Program-made: the position numbers and the translations under genes
Notes under the pieces: model-generated
What the model was told of the DNA's origin: nothing
Databases searched by the model: none
The model's input: the letters and a program-made list of their open reading frames with translations, nothing else
Part shown: positions 33,942 to 41,179 of the stretch, piece by piece
Position numbering within the stretch: the stretch's first letter is position 1
Layout: every line of letters begins with the position of its first letter
Assembly (NCBI GenBank): GCA_021769555.1
Contig: JAETSR010000002.1
Location: forward strand, 62,001-126,000
Direction of reading: 5' to 3'
DNA from: Clostridiaceae bacterium
Lineage (GTDB): Bacteria > Bacillota > Clostridia > Oscillospirales > Acutalibacteraceae
Length of the DNA: 64,000 bases

Positions 33942-34658
33942 CTATGACAGCAGCTCCTTGAGCACCAGATTCCGGTGGTCGATGAACATCTTTGTCACCT
34001 GGAAGCTGTCCGTCTCCTCATAGGCTATGGGGCGCACCCGCCCGCCGTCGAAGCTGAGTATCTCCGCTCCGGGGAGCCCCAGCAGGATGGGCGAGTGGGT
34101 GACGATGAAGAACTGGGAGCCCTCCTTAGAGCAGGAGAATATGTCCAAAAGCAGCGTCAGCTGGCGCTGGGGGGACAGCGCGGCCTCGGGCTCGTCAAGG
34201 AAGTACAGGCTCTCAGGGCGAAGATGGGCGTGGGTAACGGTCAGGAAGCTCTCCCCGTGGGAGCGCTCGTGCAGGCCGTCTGAGGGAAGCCCCGCGTCCC
34301 GGGCGTAGAGCTCCTCCTGGGTAGCTACATTGTAAAAGCTCTCGGCCCGCAGGAAGTACCCCCAGCCGGGCCGCCGCCAGCTCCGTATGAGCCGCAGGGC
34401 TTCGCAGAGCCCGGAGTGGCTGTCCCGTGTGGAGAAGCTGTAGTTCTTTGTGCCGCCCTCAGGGTTGAACCCTGACGCCACCGCCATGGCCTCTAAAAGA
34501 GTGGACTTGCCGCTGCCGTTTTCCCCGGCAAAAAAGGTGACCGGCCTTGTGAACCGAAGCTCATTGAGGCTGCTGACGGCCGGTATGTCCCTGACATAGC
34601 TCTCCGGGCTGAGCTTATCTGCGTCTATCTCAAGGCCGTGTATGAAAAGGCCGTCCAT
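33942..34658 (-). CDS. AAA family ATPase (ABC/SMC-like, short)
   Basis: A 238-residue soluble P-loop ATPase. Walker A is GENGSGKS, and the Walker B region is LYFLDEPEAALSP followed by an H-loop in VTHSPILLG. There is no long coiled coil and no membrane domain, so it is not a transporter subunit. Such stand-alone ATPases are common in Firmicutes and uncharacterised. AAGGAG precedes the ATG. It starts 9 nt after the ilvE stop, so the two are co-transcribed. Confidence 0.85.
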   Translation of the reverse strand: MDGLFIHGLEIDADKLSPESYVRDIPAVSSLNELRFTRPVTFFAGENGSGKSTLLEAMAVASGFNPEGGTKNYSFSTRDSHSGLCEALRLIRSWRRPGWGYFLRAESFYNVATQEELYARDAGLPSDGLHERSHGESFLTVTHAHLRPESLYFLDEPEAALSPQRQLTLLLDIFSCSKEGSQFFIVTHSPILLGLPGAEILSFDGGRVRPIAYEETDSFQVTKMFIDHRNLVLKELLS

Positions 34659-34667
34659 TATGGCTCC

Positions 34668-35735
34668 TTACCTAACCTCCACCGTCCACCCGAACTCATC
34701 ATTGAGCTTCCCGGTCTGTATGCCGGTCACGGTATCATAGAGCTTCTGGCTCACAGGCCCTATGCCGCCCCCGGCAATCTCCATCACCTCGTCCCCGAAG
34801 CGCAGGACGCCCACAGGGGAGATAACGGCTGCGGTGCCCGAGCCCCAGCACTCCTCCAGAGAGCCGTCCCGGGCGGCCTGCACCAGCTCATCCACGCTCA
34901 CCCGGCGCTCCTCCACATCCATGCCCCAGCGGCGGCACAGGTCCAGGCAGCTGGCCCGGGTTACGCCGGGCAGAATGCTGCCGTTTAGCTTGGGGGTGAC
35001 TACCTTTCCCGCTATCTTGAAGAAGATGTTCATGGAGCCCACTTCCTCTATGTACTTGCGCTCCACGCCGTCCAGCCAGAGCACCTGGGCGTAGCCTTCC
35101 GCGTCGGACTTCTCCTGGGCCTTGAGGCTCGCGGCGTAGTTGCCGCCGGCCTTGGCCTCCCCTATGCCCCCGCGCACGGCGCGCACATAGTCGTCCTCTA
35201 TCCAAATCTTCACCGGGTCGAGGCCGCTGGCGTAGTAGGCCCCGGAGGGGGAGAGTATGATAATAAACTTATAGCTAAGTGACGGGTGCACCCCCAGGTG
35301 CTCGTCGGTGGCGATGATAAAGGGCCTGATATAGAGGGAGGTGCCGGGCTGGGTGGGTATCCAGTCCCTGTCAACGCTCACAACCGCCTTTATCGCGTCT
35401 ACAAAATCCTCCCTTGGCACAGGGGGAATGCACAGGCGCTTACAGGAGTTCTCAGCCCGCTGCGCGTTCCTGTCGGGACGGAAAAGGAGCACCCTGCCGT
35501 CCTCCGTGCGGTAGGCCTTTAAGCCCTCGAACATCTCCTGGGCATAGTGGAAGACCATTGCCGAGGGGGCGAGGCTTATGGGGGCGTAGGGTACTATCCT
35601 GGGGTCGTGCCAGCCCTGGCCCTCGTCGTAGTCCATTATAAACATGTGGTCGGTGAAAATCTGCCCGAAGCCCAGCTTGTCCCCGTCGGGCTTCTGCTTC
35701 GGTGCCGGCGCGCGTTCGATTCTGATATCCTGCAT
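34668..35735 (-). CDS. ilvE: Branched-chain amino acid aminotransferase
   Basis: A fold-type IV PLP aminotransferase for the last step of Leu, Ile and Val synthesis, or the first step of their breakdown. The 355-residue length matches the longer BCAT2-type enzymes. The PLP lysine is in GEAKAGGNYAASL, and EEVGSMNIFF and GSILPGVTRAS are also conserved. GAAGG precedes the ATG. The promoter is divergent from that of mntP and shares its -10 region. Confidence 0.95.
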   Translation of the reverse strand: MQDIRIERAPAPKQKPDGDKLGFGQIFTDHMFIMDYDEGQGWHDPRIVPYAPISLAPSAMVFHYAQEMFEGLKAYRTEDGRVLLFRPDRNAQRAENSCKRLCIPPVPREDFVDAIKAVVSVDRDWIPTQPGTSLYIRPFIIATDEHLGVHPSLSYKFIIILSPSGAYYASGLDPVKIWIEDDYVRAVRGGIGEAKAGGNYAASLKAQEKSDAEGYAQVLWLDGVERKYIEEVGSMNIFFKIAGKVVTPKLNGSILPGVTRASCLDLCRRWGMDVEERRVSVDELVQAARDGSLEECWGSGTAAVISPVGVLRFGDEVMEIAGGGIGPVSQKLYDTVTGIQTGKLNDEFGWTVEVR

Positions 35736-35752
35736 TAAAATTACCTTCTCTC

Positions 35753-35781
35753 TTTACTTTATTGACTTAACATATTATAAT
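35753..35781 (+). promoter_or_regulatory. Promoter of mntP
   Basis: TTTACT (35753-35758), a 17-bp spacer and TATAAT (35776-35781). The leader is only about 33 nt, so there is no room for the Mn-sensing yybP-ykoY riboswitch that often controls mntP. Confidence 0.7.
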
Positions 35782-35802
35782 ACTCTGAAAGGGAAAATGC
35801 AA
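35774..35802 (-). promoter_or_regulatory. Promoter of ilvE
   Basis: Minus-strand TTGCAT (35802-35797), a 17-bp spacer and TATAAT (35779-35774). Its -10 overlaps the mntP -10 in the shared palindrome ATTATAAT (35774-35781), so the two promoters probably exclude each other. Confidence 0.7.
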
Positions 35803-35821
35803 GACAAAAAAGGGGTGCGCT

Positions 35822-36391
35822 ATGAGTTTGACTGAGCTTTTCATTATCGCCGTGGGCCTTTCGATGGACGCCTTCGCCGTGTCTGTGTGCAAGGGGCTTG
35901 CCATGCGTAAGGCCGACTTTAAGAGCATGGGGCTCGCGGGCCTTTGGTTCGGCGGGTTCCAGGCGCTCATGCCTGTGCTGGGGTATCTGGCGGGGGTGCA
36001 GTTCCGGGAGGCCATAACCGCCGTGGACCACTGGATAGCCTTCGGGCTGCTGACGGTCATCGGCGGGAACATGATACGCGAGGCCCTTTCCGGGGAGGAT
36101 GATGAGGACGGCGACGCCTCCATGTCCCCGAAGGCAATGGCGCCCTTGGCCCTGGCCACCAGCATAGACGCCCTGGCGGTAGGCGTGGGCTTCGCCTTTT
36201 TGGATGTGGACATAACCGCTGCCGCCGGCTTCATCGGGGCAGTGACCTTCGCGCTCTCGGCCGCCGGGGTCAAGGTTGGCAGCGTGTTCGGGGCAAAGTA
36301 CAAGTCCCGGGCGGAGACAGCCGGAGGGGCGATACTGATTATAATGGGCACAAAGATTCTTTTAGAGCATTTGGGGTTAATAAATTTTTAA
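35822..36391 (+). CDS. mntP: Manganese efflux pump MntP
   Basis: MntP exports excess Mn2+. This is a six-helix membrane protein of 189 residues with internal symmetry. The first half has [15 protein letters not shown] and the second [15 protein letters not shown], each with the conserved Asp needed for transport. GGGG lies 9 nt before the ATG. It is followed at 12 nt by a NUDIX gene. This is the second likely Mn exporter in the window. Confidence 0.95.
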   Translation: MSLTELFIIAVGLSMDAFAVSVCKGLAMRKADFKSMGLAGLWFGGFQALMPVLGYLAGVQFREAITAVDHWIAFGLLTVIGGNMIREALSGEDDEDGDASMSPKAMAPLALATSIDALAVGVGFAFLDVDITAAAGFIGAVTFALSAAGVKVGSVFGAKYKSRAETAGGAILIIMGTKILLEHLGLINF

Positions 36392-36403
36392 GGAGACAGC
36401 ATC

Positions 36404-36904
36404 ATGGAAAAATGGGACTTATACACAAAAGACCGCGTAAAGACCGGCCGGGAGCATATCCGCGGCGAAAGGCTTCCGGAGGGCCTGTTTCATCTTGTGG
36501 TGCATGTCTGGCTGAAAAACTCAGAGGGCCGGTATCTGATATCCCAGCGCTCTCCGGACAGGCCCACCTTCCCCCTCATGTGGGAGACCACCGGCGGCTC
36601 GGTGCTCATGGGCGAGGACAGCCTTGAGGGGGCCGTCCGTGAGGTCAGAGAGGAGCTGGGGATAGAGCTGCCCCCGGAGGACGGCCGGCTGCTGTTCTCA
36701 AGGGTCCGGGACTATGTGGACGGCAGGCGCTTCGGGGATATTCTGGACGTGTGGGAGTTTCCCTTTGAGGGCGAAGCGAGATTGGAGCTTGCCGAGGGCG
36801 AGGTCTGCGATACCCGCTGGGCGGATATTACGGAGATAAGGCGAATGCTCCAAAGCGGGGAGATGGTGGGGACGCTGGGGTATATTCTGGAGCCCAAGGC
36901 TTGA
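36404..36904 (+). CDS. NUDIX hydrolase
   Basis: A 166-residue NUDIX protein. The box is complete: GGSVLMGEDSLEGAVREVREELG fits GX5EX7REUXEEXGU at about residues 66-88. The N-terminal DRVKTGREHIRGERLPEG and HVWLKNSEGRYLISQRS resemble the isopentenyl-diphosphate isomerase-like and YfcD-like NUDIX enzymes. The substrate is unknown. AAGGAG is upstream. It is probably co-transcribed with mntP. Confidence 0.88.
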   Translation: MEKWDLYTKDRVKTGREHIRGERLPEGLFHLVVHVWLKNSEGRYLISQRSPDRPTFPLMWETTGGSVLMGEDSLEGAVREVREELGIELPPEDGRLLFSRVRDYVDGRRFGDILDVWEFPFEGEARLELAEGEVCDTRWADITEIRRMLQSGEMVGTLGYILEPKA

Positions 36905-36929
36905 CCCCGGCCCCCATCTGTGCTAAAAT
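36901..36929 (+). promoter_or_regulatory. Promoter of the flavoprotein gene
   Basis: TTGACC (36901-36906), a 17-bp spacer and TAAAAT (36924-36929) with TGC just upstream. The -35 overlaps the NUDIX stop codon. Confidence 0.6.
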
Positions 36930-36975
36930 AATCTCTGCTCTGATTTTTTCAGCATAACCGCAAGGAGGGAGAGAT

Positions 36976-37563
36976 ATGGGCCTGTTCGACCAAAAGAAGC
37001 ATATGATGGTGCTGTTCTGCTCACCAAATCCCCACGGCAGCACCCGGATGCTCCTGGACAGCTTTTTGGAGGAGTTCAGGGGCCGGGGGGACTGGCAGGT
37101 GTCGGAAACCGGCGTGTATGAGCTCAACGCCCACCCCTGCACGGGCTGCAGGGCCTGCGCGAAGAAGGAGAAGTGTACATACGACGACCTGGACAGGTTT
37201 GACAAGGAGCTGAGGAAATGTGACCTTCTGGTGATTGCCTCGCCGGTGTATAACGACTCCTTCCCCTCGCCCATGAAGGCCGTTCTTGACAGGAGCCAGC
37301 GGTACTTTGAGGCGAGGTTCTCCCTTGGGAACCGGCAGCCCATCAAAAAGCACAGGGACGCGGTGCTCCTGCTGACCATGGGCCAGGAGGAGGACTTTCC
37401 CCTTGAGGTGACGGCGCACCAGCTCAGGCGGGCTTTCAGCGTCATGAACACCACCCTCACAGGCTGTGCTGTCTGGGACGGCACGGACCTTGGAAGGAAG
37501 AACCTGGGCCCGGCCCAGCAAAAAGCCCGGGCGCTGGCCCTTGAAATCCTGGGCAATATGTGA
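36976..37563 (+). CDS. NADPH-dependent FMN reductase-like / flavodoxin-family iron-sulfur protein
   Basis: A 195-residue flavodoxin-fold protein. The FMN phosphate loop is FCSPNPHGSTRMLLD near residue 15. The compact cysteine motif CTGCRACAKKEKC resembles the 4Fe-4S site of anaerobe iron-sulfur flavoproteins. IASPVYNDSFPSPMKAVLDR is the second flavin contact. It likely transfers electrons in anaerobic metabolism or oxygen detoxification. AAGGAGGGAG precedes the ATG. Confidence 0.85.
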   Translation: MGLFDQKKHMMVLFCSPNPHGSTRMLLDSFLEEFRGRGDWQVSETGVYELNAHPCTGCRACAKKEKCTYDDLDRFDKELRKCDLLVIASPVYNDSFPSPMKAVLDRSQRYFEARFSLGNRQPIKKHRDAVLLLTMGQEEDFPLEVTAHQLRRAFSVMNTTLTGCAVWDGTDLGRKNLGPAQQKARALALEILGNM

Positions 37564-37604
37564 TAAGATATACTGGATATTACAAAAAGTAAGGCGGTTT
37601 TATT

Positions 37605-38351
37605 ATGTCTGGACATTCAAAATGGAACAACATCAAGCGCAAGAAGGAGAAGGCCGACGGCGCGAAGGCCAAGATATTCACGAAGATAGGCCGTGAGCTC
37701 GCCGTGGCCGTTAAAGAGGGCGGCAGCGGGGACCCGGCGGCGAACTCAAGGCTTCGGGACTGCATTGCCAAGGCCAAGGCCGCCAATGTGCCCAACGACA
37801 ATATCGACAGGATAATAAAGCGGGCCATGGGCGACGGCAACGCGGACAACTATGAGAACATCACCTACGAGGGCTACGGCCCCTGCGGGGTGGCCGTGAT
37901 AGTGGAGACCCTCACCGACAACCGCAACCGCACCGCCGCCGACGTGCGCCACGCCTTCGATAAGTACGGCGGGAACCTGGGCACCAGCGGCTGTGTGAGC
38001 TTCATGTTCAAGGAGAAGGGCGTTATAGTTGTGGAGCGCGAGGGCCTGGACGAGGACACGGTGATGGCCGACGCTTTGGAGGCCGGGGCCTCGGACTTCG
38101 CCGCGGACGAGGACGTGTTCGAGATATCCACCGAGCCCTCGGATTTCAGCGGCGTCCGGGAGGACCTGGAAAAGAAGGGGTACGAGTTTGTCTCCGCCGA
38201 GGTGGAGATGGTGCCCGACACCTACACGGCTATATCCGACGGGGAGACTGTCATAAAAATGCAGAAAATGCTGGACCTTCTGGAGGATAACGACGACGTG
38301 CAGAACGTCTGGCACAACTGGGACGCTCCTGAAGATGAGGACGAGGAGTAA
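37605..38351 (+). CDS. yebC: YebC/PmpR family regulator (translation/transcription factor)
   Basis: The YebC family was named as transcriptional regulators, and members have also been linked to translation of proline stretches. The 248-residue protein begins with the invariant [14 protein letters not shown] and [20 protein letters not shown]. The [14 protein letters not shown] and [13 protein letters not shown] motifs and the acidic C-terminus are standard. The gene precedes a yjdF riboswitch. No terminator was found between them except the RNA structures of that leader. Confidence 0.95.
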   Translation: MSGHSKWNNIKRKKEKADGAKAKIFTKIGRELAVAVKEGGSGDPAANSRLRDCIAKAKAANVPNDNIDRIIKRAMGDGNADNYENITYEGYGPCGVAVIVETLTDNRNRTAADVRHAFDKYGGNLGTSGCVSFMFKEKGVIVVEREGLDEDTVMADALEAGASDFAADEDVFEISTEPSDFSGVREDLEKKGYEFVSAEVEMVPDTYTAISDGETVIKMQKMLDLLEDNDDVQNVWHNWDAPEDEDEE

Positions 38352-38359
38352 GCAAAACT

Positions 38360-38434
38360 GAATAAACGGCAGAGATAAAAACGCAGCGCATGCTCCAATC
38401 AGAGTGTGCCAGAGCCGGTAGGTAGCCCGGCCGT
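38360..38434 (+). promoter_or_regulatory. yjdF riboswitch aptamer
   Basis: The stretch has the conserved CGGCAGAG and AAAAACGCAGCGCATG blocks that I associate with the yjdF RNA motif. It is closed by ACGGC (38366-38370) pairing with GCCGT (38430-38434), and it lies directly before a YjdF gene. The motif is known to bind azaaromatic compounds. A CTTGTTT/AAACAAG hairpin (38435-38452) and CCCTCC (38461-38466) follow. The latter can pair with the Shine-Dalgarno GGAGGG (38505-38510), implying translational control. Confidence 0.72.
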
Positions 38435-38516
38435 CTTGTTTTATTAAACAAGGTAAGTAACCCTCCCCTCCGGGTCGTCCCTTTTCTGTCCATGGCAATT
38501 CTTAGGAGGGAATGTT

Positions 38517-38933
38517 ATGGACGAACAAGGCGTAAAGCTGACGGTGTTCTTCGAGGGGCCCTTTTGGGTCGGAGTCTTCGAGCGCGTGTCAGAGGGAAAA
38601 CTGACCGTGTGCAGGGTCACCTTCGGGGCCGAGCCTAAGGACGGCGAGGTTTGGGAGTTTGTCCTGAGGAACTACTATAAGCTGAAATTCAGCCCGGCGG
38701 TGGAGGCGCCCATAAAGCGCACCGCGGGCAATCCCAAGCGGAGACAGCGCGACGCCGCAAAGCAGGTACAGGCCGTGGGCATCGGTACAAAATCCCAGCA
38801 GGCGCTGAAGCTCCAGCAGGAGGAGCTGAAGGCCTGCCGGGCACAGCTCAGTAAGGAGCGGCGGGAGGCCGACAGAGACAGGCAGTTTGAGCTTCGGCAG
38901 GAGAAGCGCCGGGAGAAGCATAGAGGACATTGA
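38517..38933 (+). CDS. yjdF: YjdF family protein
   Basis: A 138-residue protein. The N-terminal half forms the YjdF domain (KLTVFFEGPFWVGVFERV, then VTFGAEPKDGEVWEFVLRNYYKLKFS). The C-terminal half is a highly charged helix rich in K, R, E and Q that ends REKHRGH. YjdF proteins are controlled by riboswitches for planar azaaromatic compounds and are thought to help deal with such toxins. GGAGGG lies 6 nt before the ATG and can be masked by the leader. A terminator follows. A second copy of this gene's 3' end occurs 0.9 kb downstream. Confidence 0.9.
   Translation: MDEQGVKLTVFFEGPFWVGVFERVSEGKLTVCRVTFGAEPKDGEVWEFVLRNYYKLKFSPAVEAPIKRTAGNPKRRQRDAAKQVQAVGIGTKSQQALKLQQEELKACRAQLSKERREADRDRQFELRQEKRREKHRGH
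38911..38929 (+). repeat. Direct repeat, left copy (yjdF 3' end)
   Basis: GGGAGAAGCATAGAGGACA is identical over 19 bp to 39797-39815. This copy is the last part of yjdF and is followed by TTGA and the yjdF terminator. Confidence 0.9.
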
Positions 38934-38936
38934 AAG

Positions 38937-38967
38937 GGGCCATGCCGGAAGGCATGGCCCTATTTTG
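38937..38967 (+). terminator. Terminator of yjdF
   Basis: GGGCCATGCC (38937-38946) and GGCATGGCCC (38951-38960) form a perfect 10-bp stem with a GGAA loop, followed by TATTTTGCTTT. The stop codon of the convergent XRE gene lies at its right foot. Confidence 0.88.
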
Positions 38968-39292
38968 CTTTGGTTTCAGTAATATCCTTAATAATTTGCA
39001 AAACATGCTCTGCCTGCAAGGGCGTCAGCTTTTCGGCCTCCTCAAGGAGCGCCCGGGTTTTCTGGGGGCTCAGCTGGTCTGTATCGAAAAACTCTCTCGG
39101 GGTGATGCCGAAGTATTCGCAGATATACAAGAACCCGGCCATCGACGGCAGAGTCCGACTGTTCTCAATCTTGTTGATATAGCTCTCGCTCTGCCCTAAG
39201 GACAGGCTCATATCCCGGGCCGACACGCCCTTTTCCATTCGCAGTTGACTTATTCGTTTAGGGAGCCACTCAAAGTAATCTATATAATCCAT
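38960..39292 (-). CDS. XRE family helix-turn-helix regulator
   Basis: A 110-residue regulator. The Cro/CI-type HTH lies at about residues 10-65 (LRMEKGVSARDMSLSLGQSESYINKIENSRTLPS, read in parts), followed by a dimerisation-type helical tail. An in-frame GTG lies two codons earlier, but the ATG at 39292 has GGAAGG at 7 nt. It is divergent from a small membrane protein gene, with an inverted repeat between them that could be its operator. Base composition is lower in GC than most neighbours. It lies inside the segment flanked by duplicated yjdF ends. Confidence 0.88.
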   Translation of the reverse strand: MDYIDYFEWLPKRISQLRMEKGVSARDMSLSLGQSESYINKIENSRTLPSMAGFLYICEYFGITPREFFDTDQLSPQKTRALLEEAEKLTPLQAEHVLQIIKDITETKAK

Positions 39293-39328
39293 GTGCACAC
39301 CTTCCTTTCCTGTATAGAGTATAAGGCT

Positions 39329-39345
39329 GTATTTTGAAAAAATAC
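39329..39345. promoter_or_regulatory. Inverted repeat, candidate XRE operator
   Basis: GTATTTT (39329-39335) and AAAATAC (39339-39345) are perfect 7-bp arms around GAA. The site covers the -35/spacer zone of a minus-strand TATACT (39323-39318) that would serve the XRE gene and sits just upstream of the divergent promoter. Confidence 0.5.
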
Positions 39346-39367
39346 GGAAAGAAAAGATATATTTTTC

Positions 39368-39396
39368 TTGACATTAGGATTATAAAGATGTAGAAT
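39368..39396 (+). promoter_or_regulatory. Promoter of the small membrane protein gene
   Basis: TTGACA (39368-39373), a 17-bp spacer and TAGAAT (39391-39396). Confidence 0.75.
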
Positions 39397-39439
39397 AAAT
39401 GAAGTAAAAAAAACTGGATTAAGAAAAAGGAGCGATAAC

Positions 39440-39793
39440 ATGTTTAGAAATTTGGACAAAAAATTAAAGGTACTTGCAAAAGTTAATTTTGTACTGGGGT
39501 GCATTGAGGCTATTGCGCTATTAATAGTTCTATGTTATTCGAATAGGCATATTTTTTGGGTAAGAAGTGAATATCTGGGTGAGTCCTTAGGAAATCTTTT
39601 TTGGGACTTGCTGCTAGGGATAGCTGGGGGAGCGCTGATAATTTTATTTGCCTGGATAGGCTCTTGGTTTATATATGGCTTTGGCGAGCTGATTGAAAGT
39701 ACGCAGGAGACAAATAGGCTGTTGAGTACACACTTTTCAAAAGAAACAACACAGGAAACGGAGGAACTTTTCAAAACAGATGTAAAATGGTAA
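39440..39793 (+). CDS. Small two-TM membrane protein divergent from XRE regulator
   Basis: A 117-residue protein with two hydrophobic segments, ANFVLG-like at about 14-34 (FVLGCIEAIALLIVLCY) and about 57-80 (LLLGIAGGALIILFAWIG). A polar C-terminus follows (GFGELIESTQETNRLL). The gene is clearly AT-rich against its surroundings, suggesting transfer. AAGGAG precedes the ATG. Its family is uncharacterised as far as I can tell, although the FIYGFGELIE stretch recurs in small Firmicutes membrane proteins. The stop is followed within 3 nt by the right-hand yjdF tail copy. Confidence 0.7.
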   Translation: MFRNLDKKLKVLAKVNFVLGCIEAIALLIVLCYSNRHIFWVRSEYLGESLGNLFWDLLLGIAGGALIILFAWIGSWFIYGFGELIESTQETNRLLSTHFSKETTQETEELFKTDVKW

Positions 39794-39796
39794 AAA

Positions 39797-39815
39797 GGGA
39801 GAAGCATAGAGGACA
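39797..39815 (+). repeat. Direct repeat, right copy (remnant of a second yjdF 3' end)
   Basis: The 19-bp identity continues in sense: read as GAG AAG CAT AGA GGA CAC TAA it still encodes EKHRGH and a stop, with a synonymous CAT-to-CAC change and TGA-to-TAA at the end. No yjdF body precedes it. It is followed by a terminator of the same architecture. Confidence 0.75.
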
Positions 39816-39820
39816 CTAAA

Positions 39821-39850
39821 AAAGAGCCGTGCCAAAAGGCACGGCTCTTT
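39821..39850. terminator. Bidirectional terminator between membrane protein gene and traX
   Basis: AAAGAGCCGTGCC (39821-39833) pairs with GGCACGGCTCTTT (39838-39850), loop AAAA. Compared with the yjdF terminator the stem core CCATGCC/GGCATGG has become CCGTGCC/GGCACGG, a compensated base-pair change. Confidence 0.88.
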
Positions 39851-39858
39851 CTAATGCC

Positions 39859-40596
39859 TTACATCCACCTCAGCGCCCCCATCACAACCAGATGCGCCGG
39901 ATAGAACACATAGAAGAACCACTTATGTACAGGCCTCCTGCTCCCGCCCTGTCCGTTATACAGGAACCGAAGAACTAAAGGCGGCAACAGCACCCCAAGA
40001 TGGAACCAGTTGTTCGAAAGCCCGCCCACAAGCGCTATCATTACGCATGGGATAAGGAAGGTGAGGGTATAGGCCGTCCACATGGCCCGGGGGCGTTCCC
40101 GGTACACATGCACGAACAGCACCCCCAGCACGTCCATCACGGCCCAGTCCCCGGGCAGGGACAGCACGCATAGGCCGATTATACACAGCACCTTTACCGG
40201 CTTTTTAAGCTTTTTGCTCTCCCAGACCCTTATTGCCGTCAGCCCAAGGAAGAGGGTGTAGGTCACGCCCTGGGCGATGTTGAAGGCGAAGGGGATGGTG
40301 GGGTGGAAGAAGGGGAAATAGCCGAACTCAAAGTAGATGAACGGCATCCAGGACAGGAGCGCACAGAGCCCCAGGCGGAGCTGGTACTTCTTCACGTCCC
40401 GGGTGTATATATAGCCCTGACCCAGGAAGAAGGCCATTGCGGGGCCGGTAAAGCGCCCGATAAAGTGCATGGCCTGACCCAGCAGGGGGTGTATGGGGTC
40501 AACCAAGGCCCAGGCCAGATGGTCTATGACCATGGCGATTACGGCGATATACTTTATCTGGTTCCGGTTCAGCCCCGGGCGAGCGGCATATGACAT
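39859..40596 (-). CDS. TraX family membrane protein
   Basis: A 245-residue integral membrane protein with about seven or eight hydrophobic segments. TraX family features include NQIKYIAVIAMVIDHLAW at the N-terminus, HFIGRFTGPAMAFFLGQGY and VHKWFFYVFYPAHLVVMGAL at the C-terminus. TraX acetylates F-pilin. Chromosomal Firmicutes homologues are acyltransferase-like with unknown substrates. The Shine-Dalgarno AAAGGAG is within a hairpin at the start of the mRNA. It has its own consensus promoter. Confidence 0.9.
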   Translation of the reverse strand: MSYAARPGLNRNQIKYIAVIAMVIDHLAWALVDPIHPLLGQAMHFIGRFTGPAMAFFLGQGYIYTRDVKKYQLRLGLCALLSWMPFIYFEFGYFPFFHPTIPFAFNIAQGVTYTLFLGLTAIRVWESKKLKKPVKVLCIIGLCVLSLPGDWAVMDVLGVLFVHVYRERPRAMWTAYTLTFLIPCVMIALVGGLSNNWFHLGVLLPPLVLRFLYNGQGGSRRPVHKWFFYVFYPAHLVVMGALRWM

Positions 40597-40598
40597 GA

Positions 40599-40624
40599 GG
40601 ACAGCTCCTTTCGGTAAGCTGTCC
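40599..40624 (-). promoter_or_regulatory. Hairpin over the traX ribosome binding site
   Basis: On the mRNA GGACAGCT (40624-40617) pairs with AGCTGTCC (40606-40599), enclosing the TACCGAAAGG loop that carries the Shine-Dalgarno. The hairpin starts within a few nt of the predicted transcription start. Confidence 0.5.
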
Positions 40625-40626
40625 CC

Positions 40627-40655
40627 ATTATAGCACGAGATACATCGCCTGTCAA
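40627..40655 (-). promoter_or_regulatory. Consensus promoter of traX
   Basis: TTGACA (40655-40650), a 17-bp spacer and TATAAT (40632-40627), minus strand, with TGC extended -10. Confidence 0.9.
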
Positions 40656-40698
40656 GGTATATTTCCCTAACTAATACTTAAAGCCGCCATAACCGGCA

Positions 40699-40732
40699 AA
40701 AAATCAGGGCCTCCCCCTGAGGGAAAGCCCTG
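40699..40732 (-). terminator. Terminator of the nifS-nifU operon
   Basis: Minus strand: CAGGGCTTTCCCTC pairs with GGGGGAGGCCCTG with small irregularities, then ATTTTTTG. Confidence 0.82.
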
Positions 40733-40741
40733 AAATTCACC

Positions 40742-41173
40742 TTAAACAGAACACCCGCACTCCTCGCACTCCGGTATCTCCCCCACAATCGGCGCGGGGT
40801 CTATCCCCTGCCGCCTATAGTAGTCCGACACCGCCGCTTTTATGGCCTGCTCAGCCAGGACCGAGCAGTGGACCTTGACAGCCGGAAGGCCGTCCAGAGC
40901 CTCCATTACCGCTTTATTTGTGAGCTTCAAGGCCTCGCTGATGGGCTTGCCCTTGATGAGCTCAGTGGCCATGCTGCTTGTGGCGATGGCCGCGCCGCAC
41001 CCGAAGGTCATGAAGCTCACGTCGGTGATGGTATCGCCCTCCACCTTGATGTACATGCGCATGATGTCCCCGCACTTGGGGTTGCCAACCTCGCCCACGC
41101 CGCTGAAATCCTTCATCTCCCCCACGTTCCTGGGGTTTGCAAAATGGTCCATCACCTTTTCACTGTATGCCAT
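40742..41173 (-). CDS. nifU: Fe-S cluster assembly scaffold (NifU/IscU)
   Basis: This is the scaffold on which clusters are built from cysteine sulfur. The three ligands are Cys34 with Asp36 in GNPKCGDIM, Cys59 in TFGCGAA and Cys103 in VHCSVLAEQA. At 143 residues it is the short anaerobe NifU form. It ends with an extra cysteine cluster, ECEECGCSV, common in Clostridia. It follows nifS with a small gene between them. No regulator of IscR type is nearby. Confidence 0.95.
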   Translation of the reverse strand: MAYSEKVMDHFANPRNVGEMKDFSGVGEVGNPKCGDIMRMYIKVEGDTITDVSFMTFGCGAAIATSSMATELIKGKPISEALKLTNKAVMEALDGLPAVKVHCSVLAEQAIKAAVSDYYRRQGIDPAPIVGEIPECEECGCSV

Positions 41174-41179
41174 AGTATA

